A stretch of 7,297 bases of DNA from Bacillota bacterium (GCA_029778935.1 JAKPBM010000394.1:1-7297); one strand, 5' to 3'; positions 1 through 6,035 are shown, counted from the first letter of the stretch. The notes: generated by a model from the letters alone, not told the origin. Translations and numbers: made by a program.

Positions 1-1
1 C

Positions 2-604
2 CTTACTATAGGCGACAAAACCACCCGGTTAAACGGCAAAAAGCCCAACAAGGTCTGCCGTCTGGGGCTGGGGCGCACGTTCCAGAACATCCGCCTGTTT
101 AAGGACCTGACGGTGCTCGACAACGTGCGCATCGCCATGCACGACTACGGCAAATACGGTTTCCTTTCCGCCTATTTCCACCTGCCGCCCTATAAAAAGG
201 CGGAAAACGAGGTGCTGCGGAGGAGCATGGAGATTCTTTCCGTATTCCATCTGGAAAACCACAAGGACGATTTGGCGAAAAACCTGCCCTACGGCGACCA
301 GCGGAAGCTGGAAATCGCCCGGGCGCTGGCCACCAACCCCGCCATTCTGCTTCTGGACGAGCCGGCCGCCGGCATGAACCCGGCGGAAACGGCGCAGCTG
401 ACGGAGCTGATCGCCTACATACGCGAAAAGTTCAAGGTGACCATTCTATTAATCGAGCACGACATGTCTTTGGTCATGCGCATCTGCGAGCGCATTTACG
501 TTCTGGACTACGGCATGGTGATTGCGGAAGGCACGCCGGCGGAAATCCGCTCCAACCCCCGCGTCATCAAGGCTTACCTTGGGGAGGAGGCTCCCGATGC
601 TTGA
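2..604 (+). CDS. livG: Branched-chain amino acid ABC transporter ATPase LivG (5' partial)
   Basis: This is one of the two cytoplasmic ATPases of the Liv/HAAT importer, which takes up Leu/Ile/Val. The frame is open from the window edge, so the N-terminus with the Walker A loop lies outside; 200 residues are visible. Visible residues 24-33 form the Q-loop block (GRTFQNIRLF). The ABC signature has the LivG-typical form LPYGDQRKLEIARAL rather than LSGGQ. It is followed by Walker B with the catalytic Glu (LLLDEPAAGMN), and the H-loop histidine lies in LLIEHDM. The C-terminus (AEGTPAEI, then AYLGEE) is also typical of LivG. The TGA stop overlaps the livF start by 8 nt, and the GGGGAGGAGG at 581-590 both encodes LivG residues and serves as the livF ribosome binding site, implying translational coupling. 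Substrate specificity cannot be read from the ATPase alone, so amides or other amino acids are possible. An internal GTG at 113 is not the start. Confidence 0.95.
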   Translation, partial: LTIGDKTTRLNGKKPNKVCRLGLGRTFQNIRLFKDLTVLDNVRIAMHDYGKYGFLSAYFHLPPYKKAENEVLRRSMEILSVFHLENHKDDLAKNLPYGDQRKLEIARALATNPAILLLDEPAAGMNPAETAQLTELIAYIREKFKVTILLIEHDMSLVMRICERIYVLDYGMVIAEGTPAEIRSNPRVIKAYLGEEAPDA

Positions 605-1304
605 GGTATCGAATCTGAACGTCCATTACGGCGTGATTCACGCGCTGAAAAACGTCTCTCTGTCCGTGCAGGCGGGCGAAATCGTGACCCTGCTGGGCAC
701 CAACGGCGCCGGCAAAACCACGACCTTGCGCACCCTGTCGGGCCTGAAAAAGGCCACATCCGGTTCCATCCTTTTTGAAGGAAAGGACATTACCACTTTA
801 CCCGCCCGGGAGCGGGTGAAGCTGGGCATGTCCCAGGTTCCCGAAGGGCGACGGGTGTTTTCCAGCATGACGGTGCTGGAAAATCTGGAACTGGGCGCCT
901 TTCTGCGCAAGGACAAGGCAGGGATAGCCAAAGACATGAAAATGGTCTTCGAGCGCTTCCCCATCCTGGCTGAGCGCAGGAGGCAGCTGGCGGGCACTTT
1001 GTCCGGCGGCGAACAACAGATGCTGGCCATGGGCCGGGCGCTCATGAGCCGGCCGCGGCTGCTGCTTCTGGACGAACCCTCCATGGGCCTGGCCCCCTTG
1101 TTTGTGCAGGAAATCTTTAGTATAATTAAAGACATCAACGAGTCCGGCACAACGGTTCTGCTGGTGGAACAGAACGCCAATATGGCCCTGCGCATCGCCC
1201 ATCGGGCGTACGTGCTGGAAACCGGCTCCGTGGTACTTGCCGGTACGGGGGCTGAACTGCTGGCCAGCGACGCTGTGAAAAAAGCGTATTTAGGAGGGGA
1301 ATAA
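597..1304 (+). CDS. livF: Branched-chain amino acid ABC transporter ATPase LivF
   Basis: This is the second ATPase of the Liv/HAAT importer, expected to pair with LivG on the cytoplasmic face of LivH/LivM. It has 235 residues, the usual LivF length. Walker A is at residues 34-42 (GTNGAGKTT), the Q-loop region around 80-88 (QVPEGRRVF), the signature LSGGEQQ at 135-141, and Walker B with catalytic Glu at 155-160. The usual H-loop His is replaced by Gln (LVEQNA, Q192), which is normal for LivF. I chose the ATG at 597 because a GGGGAGGAGG ribosome binding site ends 6 nt upstream and the protein then begins MLEVSNLNVHYG as in the family. An upstream in-frame start at 522 would add 25 residues of basic sequence shadowing livG and is unlikely. 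Only 3 nt separate its stop from the next gene, so the two are in one operon. Confidence 0.96.
   Translation: MLEVSNLNVHYGVIHALKNVSLSVQAGEIVTLLGTNGAGKTTTLRTLSGLKKATSGSILFEGKDITTLPARERVKLGMSQVPEGRRVFSSMTVLENLELGAFLRKDKAGIAKDMKMVFERFPILAERRRQLAGTLSGGEQQMLAMGRALMSRPRLLLLDEPSMGLAPLFVQEIFSIIKDINESGTTVLLVEQNANMALRIAHRAYVLETGSVVLAGTGAELLASDAVKKAYLGGE
1098..1126 (+). promoter_or_regulatory. Possible internal promoter inside livF
   Basis: A perfect -10 hexamer TATAAT (1121-1126) sits 17 nt after a weak -35 TTGTTT (1098-1103, three of six consensus bases). It is an AT-rich island in an otherwise GC-rich gene, about 180 nt upstream of the CBS-ACT start. It could give that gene its own transcript. The coding constraint (Phe-Ser-Ile-Ile-Lys) may also explain it, so this is tentative. 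Confidence 0.3.
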
Positions 1305-1307
1305 GGT

Positions 1308-1946
1308 ATGTTTGTACGGAACAAGATGACGACGCATCCCTTCACCGTTTCTCCCGACCAAACCATTGTCGACGCCCAGGCGCTGATTACCAAAAACAAG
1401 GTCAAGCGGCTGCCCGTGGTGAAAAACGGCCGCCTGGTGGGCATCGTGTCGGAAAGCGACATCGAACGGGCCTCCCCTTCCAAAGCGACGGCGCTTTCCA
1501 TGCGGGAAGCCATCTATATCCTGTCCAAAACGAAGATTTCCTCCATCATGACGAAAAACCCGGTCACCATCCACCCCGGCGCTCTGCTGGAGGAAGCGGC
1601 CCTGCTCATGCGGGACAAGGACATCGGCTGTCTGCCGGTGGTGGAGGACGACAAGCTCGTCGGCATCATCACCGCCAGCGACATCATGGACTCCTTCATT
1701 GAGCTGCTTGGTTTCCGGGAACCGGGCACAAGGCTTACCATCGAAGCCGAGGACGCGCCGGGTATTCTGTCGATTCTGACCAGCGTCTTTGCCAGCTTTG
1801 GGGCCAATATCAACCATGTGGCCGTGTACAAAGGCAATGCGGGCAAAAGCGACGTGGTCGTAAGCACCAACGCCTTGGATACCGCCGAAATCGAAGCCAA
1901 ACTGGAACAGCAGGGCTTTCGCATCGTGCACCGCCTGAAACATTAA
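1308..1946 (+). CDS. CBS-CBS-ACT domain protein (AcuB-like), last gene of the liv operon
   Basis: This is a predicted cytoplasmic ligand-sensing protein of 212 residues with no catalytic domain. A first CBS motif spans about residues 1-56 (RLPVVKNGRLVGIVSESDI at 34-52). A second spans about 77-131 (CLPVVEDDKLVGIITASDI at 108-126). An ACT domain spans about 141-210, beginning TRLTIEAEDAPGILSILTSVF. CBS pairs typically bind adenine nucleotides and ACT domains typically bind amino acids. Proteins of this architecture are often named AcuB, but a role in acetoin metabolism is not supported here. Its ATG follows the livF stop by 3 nt, with AGGAGGGG at 1292-1299 as a strong ribosome binding site overlapping the livF end, so it is co-transcribed with the transporter. 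That context suggests sensing of branched-chain amino acids or energy state to modulate transport or metabolism. This is inference. A terminator follows immediately. Confidence 0.9.
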   Translation: MFVRNKMTTHPFTVSPDQTIVDAQALITKNKVKRLPVVKNGRLVGIVSESDIERASPSKATALSMREAIYILSKTKISSIMTKNPVTIHPGALLEEAALLMRDKDIGCLPVVEDDKLVGIITASDIMDSFIELLGFREPGTRLTIEAEDAPGILSILTSVFASFGANINHVAVYKGNAGKSDVVVSTNALDTAEIEAKLEQQGFRIVHRLKH

Positions 1947-1949
1947 GCA

Positions 1950-1981
1950 AAAACCCCCTCCGCGTTTGCGGAGGGGGTTTT
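1950..1981 (+). terminator. Rho-independent terminator of the liv operon
   Basis: A perfect 14-bp stem (1950-1963 with 1968-1981) closes a GTTT loop. The core is CCCCCTCCGC paired with GCGGAGGGGG, flanked by an A-run on the 5' side and TTTT on the 3' side. It begins 3 nt after the TAA stop of the CBS-ACT gene and ends the operon. The A-run means it could also work in reverse. Confidence 0.95.
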
Positions 1982-2003
1982 GGTAAAGGCTCGCTGGCGA
2001 ACT

Positions 2004-2063
2004 TTCCGCCGCGGGCAATCCGGCAGGCGCGGGCAGTTTTCAGGCTGGCAATCCGCGGCGGAA
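2004..2063. repeat. Inverted repeat with a nested direct repeat
   Basis: The arms TTCCGCCGCGG (2004-2014) and CCGCGGCGGAA (2053-2063) are perfect reverse complements, 38 nt apart. A direct repeat GGCAATCCG occurs at 2014-2022 and 2047-2055, overlapping both arms. The function is unknown. A cruciform, an RNA hairpin or a remnant of a small dispersed repeat are all possible. Confidence 0.5.
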
Positions 2064-2344
2064 GCGGGAGATTTTCCGGAAGCGCGATATGTCAAACCGG
2101 GTTTTCCCCGTCTTTATGTACAAGCGGCCGGAAAGGCTTCTATAAGGAAACACCTGTCGCACGCTTTCTACGTGCCTGCTTCTCCGACTGCGCTGGTTCC
2201 CGAGTATTTGCAAAGCTTTTCCCGCTTGCGATAGAGGAAAGCGGTAGATTGGAAACTGTACGATACACCGAGATGACATGCCATGTTGCGCCCAAGCGCC
2301 CTCTTTCGTCCTGTCAAAGTGCTTTCCCGTCTATAGGCCTATCG

Positions 2345-2397
2345 GGCCGGGCGGCTCCCATTAGCCCCTTGGTCTGAAAGGCAGCCGCCTGCCGGCC
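2345..2397 (+). other. Bulged stem-loop in the leader of the orphan gene
   Basis: GGCCGG+GCGGCT (2345-2356) can pair with AGCCGC (2383-2388) and CCGGCC (2392-2397), giving 12 base pairs with a 3-nt bulge (CTG) and a 26-nt loop. It ends 25 nt before the AGGAGG of the gene at 2437. There is no U-tract, so it is not a standard terminator. It may be a 5'-UTR structure. Confidence 0.4.
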
Positions 2398-2436
2398 GCC
2401 ATTTGCCCCATAACATAGGTACAGGAGGTTTCTCCC

Positions 2437-2907
2437 ATGAACGTACCCAACGTTTTATACTTCGGAAGCGCCCGCCGGCACGACCAATTGTCCGGCCGGG
2501 TGTTTCTGACGCCGTATAAGGGGATTGCGTCGCTTTTTTGCCTGGACGTGGATGTATTGGCGCCGTACATCGAAGGGTACCTCTGCAACCTGGACTATCC
2601 CGCCTGGTACTGGCCCAATGAGAAGCTGCAAAACCCCCTGCCCCACGTGCAGATTGTCCACAACATCGCCGAAAACGCAGGGATGCGCGGCACCGGCACG
2701 GCCAAAGGCTATATCCACGCCGTCAACGTCCGGCCGGTAAAGCACCTGCTCACGCTGTTTGCGACCAACGACCCCGACAGGGAAGTCATCTACGAAGGCG
2801 CCGAGCCGTTGGATATCCTGTCGGCACCCCCCCACGAGTTTACCTGGGAGATTTCCTTCGACCCGGCGGCACTGGAACGGCACGGCCCGGCCGTAAAAGC
2901 GCCGTAA
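2437..2907 (+). CDS. Small orphan protein, possible ADP-ribosyltransferase-like fold
   Basis: This is a 156-residue soluble protein with no signal peptide or membrane segment. The ATG is well supported by AGGAGG at 2423-2428, 8 nt upstream. It opens NVLYFGSARRHD (residues 5-16), followed by RVFLTPYKGIASLFCLD (21-37), then an aromatic stretch DYPAWYWP (53-60). A later block contains GTGTAKGYIHAVNV (85-98), and DPDREVIYEGAEP (112-124) follows. The opening LYxGS plus VFxTPxxxxAxLF resembles small uncharacterised proteins related to the ADP-ribosyltransferase fold. In that scheme the usual LYHG histidine is Phe here, Y27 would be the central aromatic residue, and E116 or E120 would be the candidate catalytic Glu. 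This is pattern recognition, not a demonstrated assignment. It stands alone, with more than 450 nt of non-coding sequence on either side and no antitoxin-like partner. An overlapping 260-codon frame on the opposite strand is a shadow. Confidence 0.75.
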   Translation: MNVPNVLYFGSARRHDQLSGRVFLTPYKGIASLFCLDVDVLAPYIEGYLCNLDYPAWYWPNEKLQNPLPHVQIVHNIAENAGMRGTGTAKGYIHAVNVRPVKHLLTLFATNDPDREVIYEGAEPLDILSAPPHEFTWEISFDPAALERHGPAVKAP

Positions 2908-2920
2908 CAGCCGCCGACGG

Positions 2921-3000
2921 CCGCAGGAAACACCGCAATCAACTGCCGTCAGTACCGCAGCCGCAGGAATCACCGCAGCGGCTGCCCGGCAATACCGCAG
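2921..3000. repeat. Two-copy 40-bp imperfect tandem repeat
   Basis: Unit 2921-2960 and unit 2961-3000 both start CCGCAGGAA, have CACCGCA in the middle and end TACCGCAG. They are identical at 30 of 40 positions by direct comparison. The array begins 13 nt after the stop codon of the orphan gene and runs straight into the 42-bp units that follow. The 40-bp period is not a multiple of three. Confidence 0.75.
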
Positions 3001-3168
3001 TATGCGACCACTGCATTTGACGGGATAAGCAACCGGCCGCCTTATGCAGCCACAGCGTTTGCCAGAGTCAGCGGCCGCAGCAAAATGCGTTACAACCGCT
3101 TTATCGGAATCAGCGGCCGGCGCAAAATGCGTCCGCACCCGTTTGTCGGAACCGCTGCGGCCGGCAGG
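3001..3168. repeat. Four-unit 42-bp imperfect tandem repeat
   Basis: Four degenerate units of exactly 42 bp follow one another (3001-3042, 3043-3084, 3085-3126, 3127-3168). They are kept in register by TTT at 3016, 3058, 3100 and 3142. ATGC falls near each unit start. TCAGCGGCCG-type and GCAAA-type blocks are present in the later units. The clearest pair, 3068-3109 against 3110-3151, is identical at 33 of 42 positions. The units are too short, too variable and lack the repeat/spacer pattern to be CRISPR. From 3169 to 3413 I see no further repeat or gene. Confidence 0.75.
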
Positions 3169-3413
3169 TACCAACAGGCCGTCGATAGTGTTCCTAACTG
3201 GGTACCGAAAGACCCGCAAACGCCGAGAACGCTGCATTTCTCCCGCCCCTGTTTATCCGGCGGCGCGCGCAACCCGTCAACCTTTGTCGCCCGCGCTGTA
3301 AACACATCCCCTTTACACGGCAAAAATCGCAAATCTCCGCTTGGAAACGCATATCCGGTCCCCAGCCGCCAGGGATAACACCTTCCCCGACACATAAAAA
3401 CCCTACAAAAATC

Positions 3414-3445
3414 AAAAAGGCACGGGAAAACTCCCGTGCCTTTTT
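3414..3445 (-). terminator. Terminator for the oxidoreductase unit (probably bidirectional)
   Basis: AAAAAGGCACGGG (3414-3426) pairs with CCCGTGCCTTTTT (3433-3445), a 13-bp perfect stem, extendable by one A-T pair, around a short A-rich loop. On the minus strand it starts about 14 nt after the TAA of the Gfo/Idh gene and ends in a T-run. The symmetric A/T flanks mean it can also stop plus-strand transcription coming from the orphan gene. Confidence 0.93.
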
Positions 3446-3459
3446 CCAATCCTTATGGT

Positions 3460-4518
3460 TTACAGCAAAATTTCGTGGCCCGTTTCCGCGGATTTGTAGA
3501 TCGCTTCCAGAATCTGGATCATGTGGTAGCCCTGCTCCGGCACAAAGTCGGGGGAGACGCCCTTGGTCACCACGTCCACAAAGTGGCGCAGGTTGGCCGC
3601 GTGGCCGTTGATGGAGGACAGCATGGGCTGCTGGTTGAACAGCACGCCGCCGGCCTCGCCGTAGATCTCCACCTTCTCGTTGATCCAGGTGGCGCCGGCC
3701 TTGGTGCCCCGCAGCTCGACAAAGCGCTGCTCTTCCTTGATGTTGGAAGCCCAGGAGAACTCAATCTGCAGGCAGGCGCCGTTGTCAAACCGGATAAAGC
3801 CCATGGCCAGGTCTTCCACGTCGAAGGTGCCGCCCGCTTTGGCTTCGCCGAACTTGGCGTGTTCGGAGTCGGCCTGGGTCGTGTCTTCGGCGAACTTGGT
3901 GTAGGTACAGCCGGAGACCGCCACGGGGCGCGGGTTGCCCATGAGCCAGATGGCCAGGTCGATCATGTGCACGCCCAGGTCAATCAGCGGGCCGCCGCCG
4001 GACTGGGCCTTCGTGGTGAACCAGCCGCCTTTGCCGGGAATGCCGCGCCGGCGCTGCCAGCCGCAGCGGGCGGCGTAGATTTCGCCCATGTTGCCCTCGG
4101 CGATGTACTTCTTCAAGTACTGGGAGCCGTGGTAGTAGCGGTTGTTGCGCATGACCATGAGAACCTTGCCCGATTTTTCCGCCGCATTCTTCATGCGGGC
4201 CGCTTCGGCAACGCTGATGGCGTCGGGCTTTTCGCAGAAAACGTGCTTGCCGGCGAGTAACGCCGCTTCGGCGATGATGGAGTGGAGATAGTTGGGCGTG
4301 GCGATGTCGATGGCGTCGATGTTTGGGTCATTGACCAGCTCGTTGTAGTCCAGCACGTAGCGGGCAACGCCGAACTTCTCGGCATAGGCTTTCGCCTTTT
4401 CCGGTACGATGTCGCAGACGGCCACCACTTCCACGTCGCTCATCTGCGTATAGGCGGACAGGTGGGCGTTGCCCATGCCGCCGCAACCGATGACGGCAAC
4501 ACGCAATTTGCTGCTCAT
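3460..4518 (-). CDS. Gfo/Idh/MocA-family NAD(P)-dependent oxidoreductase
   Basis: This is a predicted cytoplasmic dehydrogenase of 352 residues, the normal family length, acting on a sugar, inositol-like or other hydroxy substrate that cannot be named from sequence. The N-terminal Rossmann fold starts VAVIGCGGMG (residues 7-16), with D36 at the end of the second strand, which favours NAD over NADP. EKP (96-98) carries the family's catalytic lysine K97. The C-terminal alpha/beta domain has GGGPLIDLGVHMIDLA (174-189), giving the usual D180-x3-H184 active-site pair. All key residues are present. The ATG at 4518 has AAAGGAG (minus strand, 4528-4534) 9 nt upstream. It lies 28 nt downstream of the aspartate kinase stop with no terminator between, so the two are probably co-transcribed. 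Antisense frames such as 3436-4260 (+) are shadows. Confidence 0.93.
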   Translation of the reverse strand: MSSKLRVAVIGCGGMGNAHLSAYTQMSDVEVVAVCDIVPEKAKAYAEKFGVARYVLDYNELVNDPNIDAIDIATPNYLHSIIAEAALLAGKHVFCEKPDAISVAEAARMKNAAEKSGKVLMVMRNNRYYHGSQYLKKYIAEGNMGEIYAARCGWQRRRGIPGKGGWFTTKAQSGGGPLIDLGVHMIDLAIWLMGNPRPVAVSGCTYTKFAEDTTQADSEHAKFGEAKAGGTFDVEDLAMGFIRFDNGACLQIEFSWASNIKEEQRFVELRGTKAGATWINEKVEIYGEAGGVLFNQQPMLSSINGHAANLRHFVDVVTKGVSPDFVPEQGYHMIQILEAIYKSAETGHEILL

Positions 4519-4546
4519 AGGTCTACTCTCCTTTGTATGTAGTAGC

Positions 4547-5917
4547 TTAGTCGTTCATAAAAAACGCTTCGTATAAAGCGCGAACGCCACGTTCACAGTC
4601 CTCGGTCTTCACGGCAAAGACCATGGAAACTTCGCTGGAGCCCTGGCTGATCATGGAAATGTTGACCTTCGCCTGGGACAGGGCCTGGGTCGCCATGGCG
4701 GCAATGCCGATGGAGTGCTTCATGCCCTCGCCGACCACGACAATCAGGCTCAGCCCCGTTTCCACCTGCACGTCGTCGGCGCCCAGCTCGTTGTAAATCC
4801 GCCGCTGGATGCGGGCAAGCTTTTCGTCACTCAGCATGGAGTCGCGCACGATGACGGTCATATCGTCGATGCCGGTGGGGGTGTGTTCGTAGGAGATGCC
4901 TTCGTCTTCCAGTATGTGCAGAAGCCTGCGGCCGAAGCCGATTTCGCGGTTCATCAAGTATTTGCTGACGTAGATGCTGGTAAAGCCGCTATCGCTGGCA
5001 ATCCCCGCCACGCGCCGGCCGTCTTCAAAAGCGCCCCGCTCGGGAACGATCAAGGTGCCGGGGCAGGACGGGTTGTTCGCGTTCCGGACGTTGACCGGAA
5101 TCCCCGTCTTGTACACGGGCAATAACGCCTCCTCCTGATACACGTTAAACCCGGCGTAGCTGAGTTCGCGCATTTCACGGTAGGTGACCACCGTCAACGG
5201 ACGCGGATTGGCCACCTGCTTGGGGTTCACGCTGTAGACGTAGTCCACGTCGGTGAAGTTCTCGTATACGTCGGCCTTCAAAGCCGCCGTCAGAATGGCG
5301 CCGGTAATGTCGCTTCCGCCCCGGGGGAAGGTGACGATTTCGCCGTCCTCCGTCCGGCCGAAAAAGCCGGGGAACACGACGATTTCGGAAATGCCTGACA
5401 GGGATTTGGCCAGAAGGTCAAAGCTCTTCGGCAGCACTCTCGCGTTGCCGAAATCGTTGGTCAGCACCATGCCCGCCTCGCCGGGGTTGACGTACACGGC
5501 GGGTTTGCCCATTTTTGTAAGGCACGCGGCCACGAGTTTTGCGCAGTTGTCCTCGCCGGCGGCTTTTAAGACGTCCGTAAACCGGGCCGGCGGCAGCGTT
5601 TCATGCAGGGAAAGCAGCGAACGGAACGCCGGGGCGATGTCTTCCATCACTTCGGGCACACCCAGATCGGCAGCGATTCTGGCGTACCGGGCGACGATTT
5701 TTTCCATCTCTTCCGTACCCGCGGCCAGACCTTTTTCCAGGGTGGCTTTGGCCGCCGCAATAAGCATGTCGGTTACCTTTATATCATCTGTAACCCCCTT
5801 GCCCGGGGCGGACACAACCACCACCCGGCGTTCGGGGTCATCCATGATTATCTTGCAGACTTTACGGATTTGCGGCGCATCCGCAAGGGACGAGCCGCCG
5901 AATTTCGCGACTTTCAC
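4547..5917 (-). CDS. lysC: Aspartate kinase (monofunctional, class III-like)
   Basis: It phosphorylates L-aspartate with ATP to 4-aspartyl phosphate, the committed step to Lys, Met, Thr and diaminopimelate. It has 456 residues. The kinase domain starts VKVAKFGGSS (1-10), has VVVVSAPGKG (32-41), RGGSDITGA (199-207) and TDVDYVYSVNPK (222-233). Two C-terminal ACT domains (about 312-380 and 388-456) would bind the feedback amino acid. The block KYLMNREIGFGRRLLHILED (319-338) resembles the Lys/Thr-regulated class of Bacillus YclM rather than the alpha/beta-overlapping class II enzymes. I set the start at a GTG (5917) because homologues begin right before KVAKFGGSS. An AAAGGTGG-type site lies at 5929-5936 with a rather long 11-nt spacing. 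The frame stays open upstream to a GTG at 6007, so a 30-residue extension is possible but looks non-homologous. It is the first gene of a two-gene unit with the oxidoreductase. Confidence 0.95.
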   Translation of the reverse strand: MKVAKFGGSSLADAPQIRKVCKIIMDDPERRVVVVSAPGKGVTDDIKVTDMLIAAAKATLEKGLAAGTEEMEKIVARYARIAADLGVPEVMEDIAPAFRSLLSLHETLPPARFTDVLKAAGEDNCAKLVAACLTKMGKPAVYVNPGEAGMVLTNDFGNARVLPKSFDLLAKSLSGISEIVVFPGFFGRTEDGEIVTFPRGGSDITGAILTAALKADVYENFTDVDYVYSVNPKQVANPRPLTVVTYREMRELSYAGFNVYQEEALLPVYKTGIPVNVRNANNPSCPGTLIVPERGAFEDGRRVAGIASDSGFTSIYVSKYLMNREIGFGRRLLHILEDEGISYEHTPTGIDDMTVIVRDSMLSDEKLARIQRRIYNELGADDVQVETGLSLIVVVGEGMKHSIGIAAMATQALSQAKVNISMISQGSSEVSMVFAVKTEDCERGVRALYEAFFMND

Positions 5918-6029
5918 GTTCCAACAAACCACCTTTAACGGATTCTTGCTTGCCTGACAGCCTTCGTAAAAACGGCTAAACACGGGCCGAACGGCGGCTT
6001 TGCGCACCTACGGCCCCGTTTCCAAAGGT
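5918..6029 (-). promoter_or_regulatory. Structured leader of the aspartate kinase gene
   Basis: About 110 nt separate the predicted transcription start (near 6029) from the GTG. On the minus strand ACGGGGCCG (6011-6019) can pair with CGGCCCGT (5982-5989), 8 base pairs with one bulged G. The same CGGC can instead pair with GCCG (5973-5976), which is followed directly by a run of five T, a weak terminator-like alternative. I do not see the conserved blocks of the lysine riboswitch or a T-box, and the leader looks short for either. Regulation by attenuation is possible but unproven. Confidence 0.35.
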
Positions 6030-6035
6030 AAATCT

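Larger units (their letters stand above)
1982..2436. other. Long intergenic region with inverted repeats, no supported gene
   Basis: This stretch of about 455 nt lies between the liv operon terminator and the small orphan gene. Short open frames exist on both strands (for example 1980-2234 + and 2040-2279 -), but none has a ribosome binding site or a recognisable protein pattern, so I call no gene. It contains an 11-bp inverted repeat at 2004-2063, a 10-bp perfect palindrome ATAGGCCTAT at 2333-2342, and a bulged 12-bp stem at 2345-2397 just ahead of the next gene. I could not identify a convincing sigma-70 promoter, although the orphan gene must be transcribed from somewhere here if it is expressed. 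Confidence 0.6.

Noticed and set aside
522..596. Upstream start for livF
   Set aside because: It would add 25 residues encoded over livG. The ATG at 597 has a strong ribosome binding site and the family N-terminus.
638..1513. 291-codon minus-strand frame across livF and the CBS-ACT gene
   Set aside because: It spans two well-supported plus-strand genes and has Ser/Arg-rich shadow composition.
1980..2234. 84-codon plus-strand frame after the liv terminator
   Set aside because: It starts inside the terminator stem, has no ribosome binding site, and shows no recognisable protein pattern.
2908..3168. CRISPR array
   Set aside because: The units are directly adjacent and diverge throughout; there are no constant repeats separated by unique spacers, and no cas genes.
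3167..3206. Two GGTACC sites forming a possible imperfect hairpin
   Set aside because: Pairing beyond the six self-complementary bases needs several gaps; not convincing.
2455..3237. 260-codon open frame on the minus strand over the orphan gene and repeats
   Set aside because: No ribosome binding site at its start. Its product is Arg/Ala/Cys-rich low-complexity sequence from the repeats followed by the complement of the better-supported plus-strand gene.
3436..4260. 274-codon plus-strand frame opposite the oxidoreductase
   Set aside because: It is antisense to a complete Gfo/Idh gene with all motifs intact; long antisense frames are expected in GC-rich genes.
5253..5957. 234-codon plus-strand frame opposite aspartate kinase
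   Set aside because: Antisense shadow of lysC, with no recognisable protein pattern.
5918..6007. N-terminal extension of aspartate kinase starting at GTG 6007
   Set aside because: The frame is open, but the 30 added residues do not resemble any aspartate kinase and the family starts directly before KVAKFGGSS. The GTG at 5917 with an upstream AAAGGTGG is preferred.
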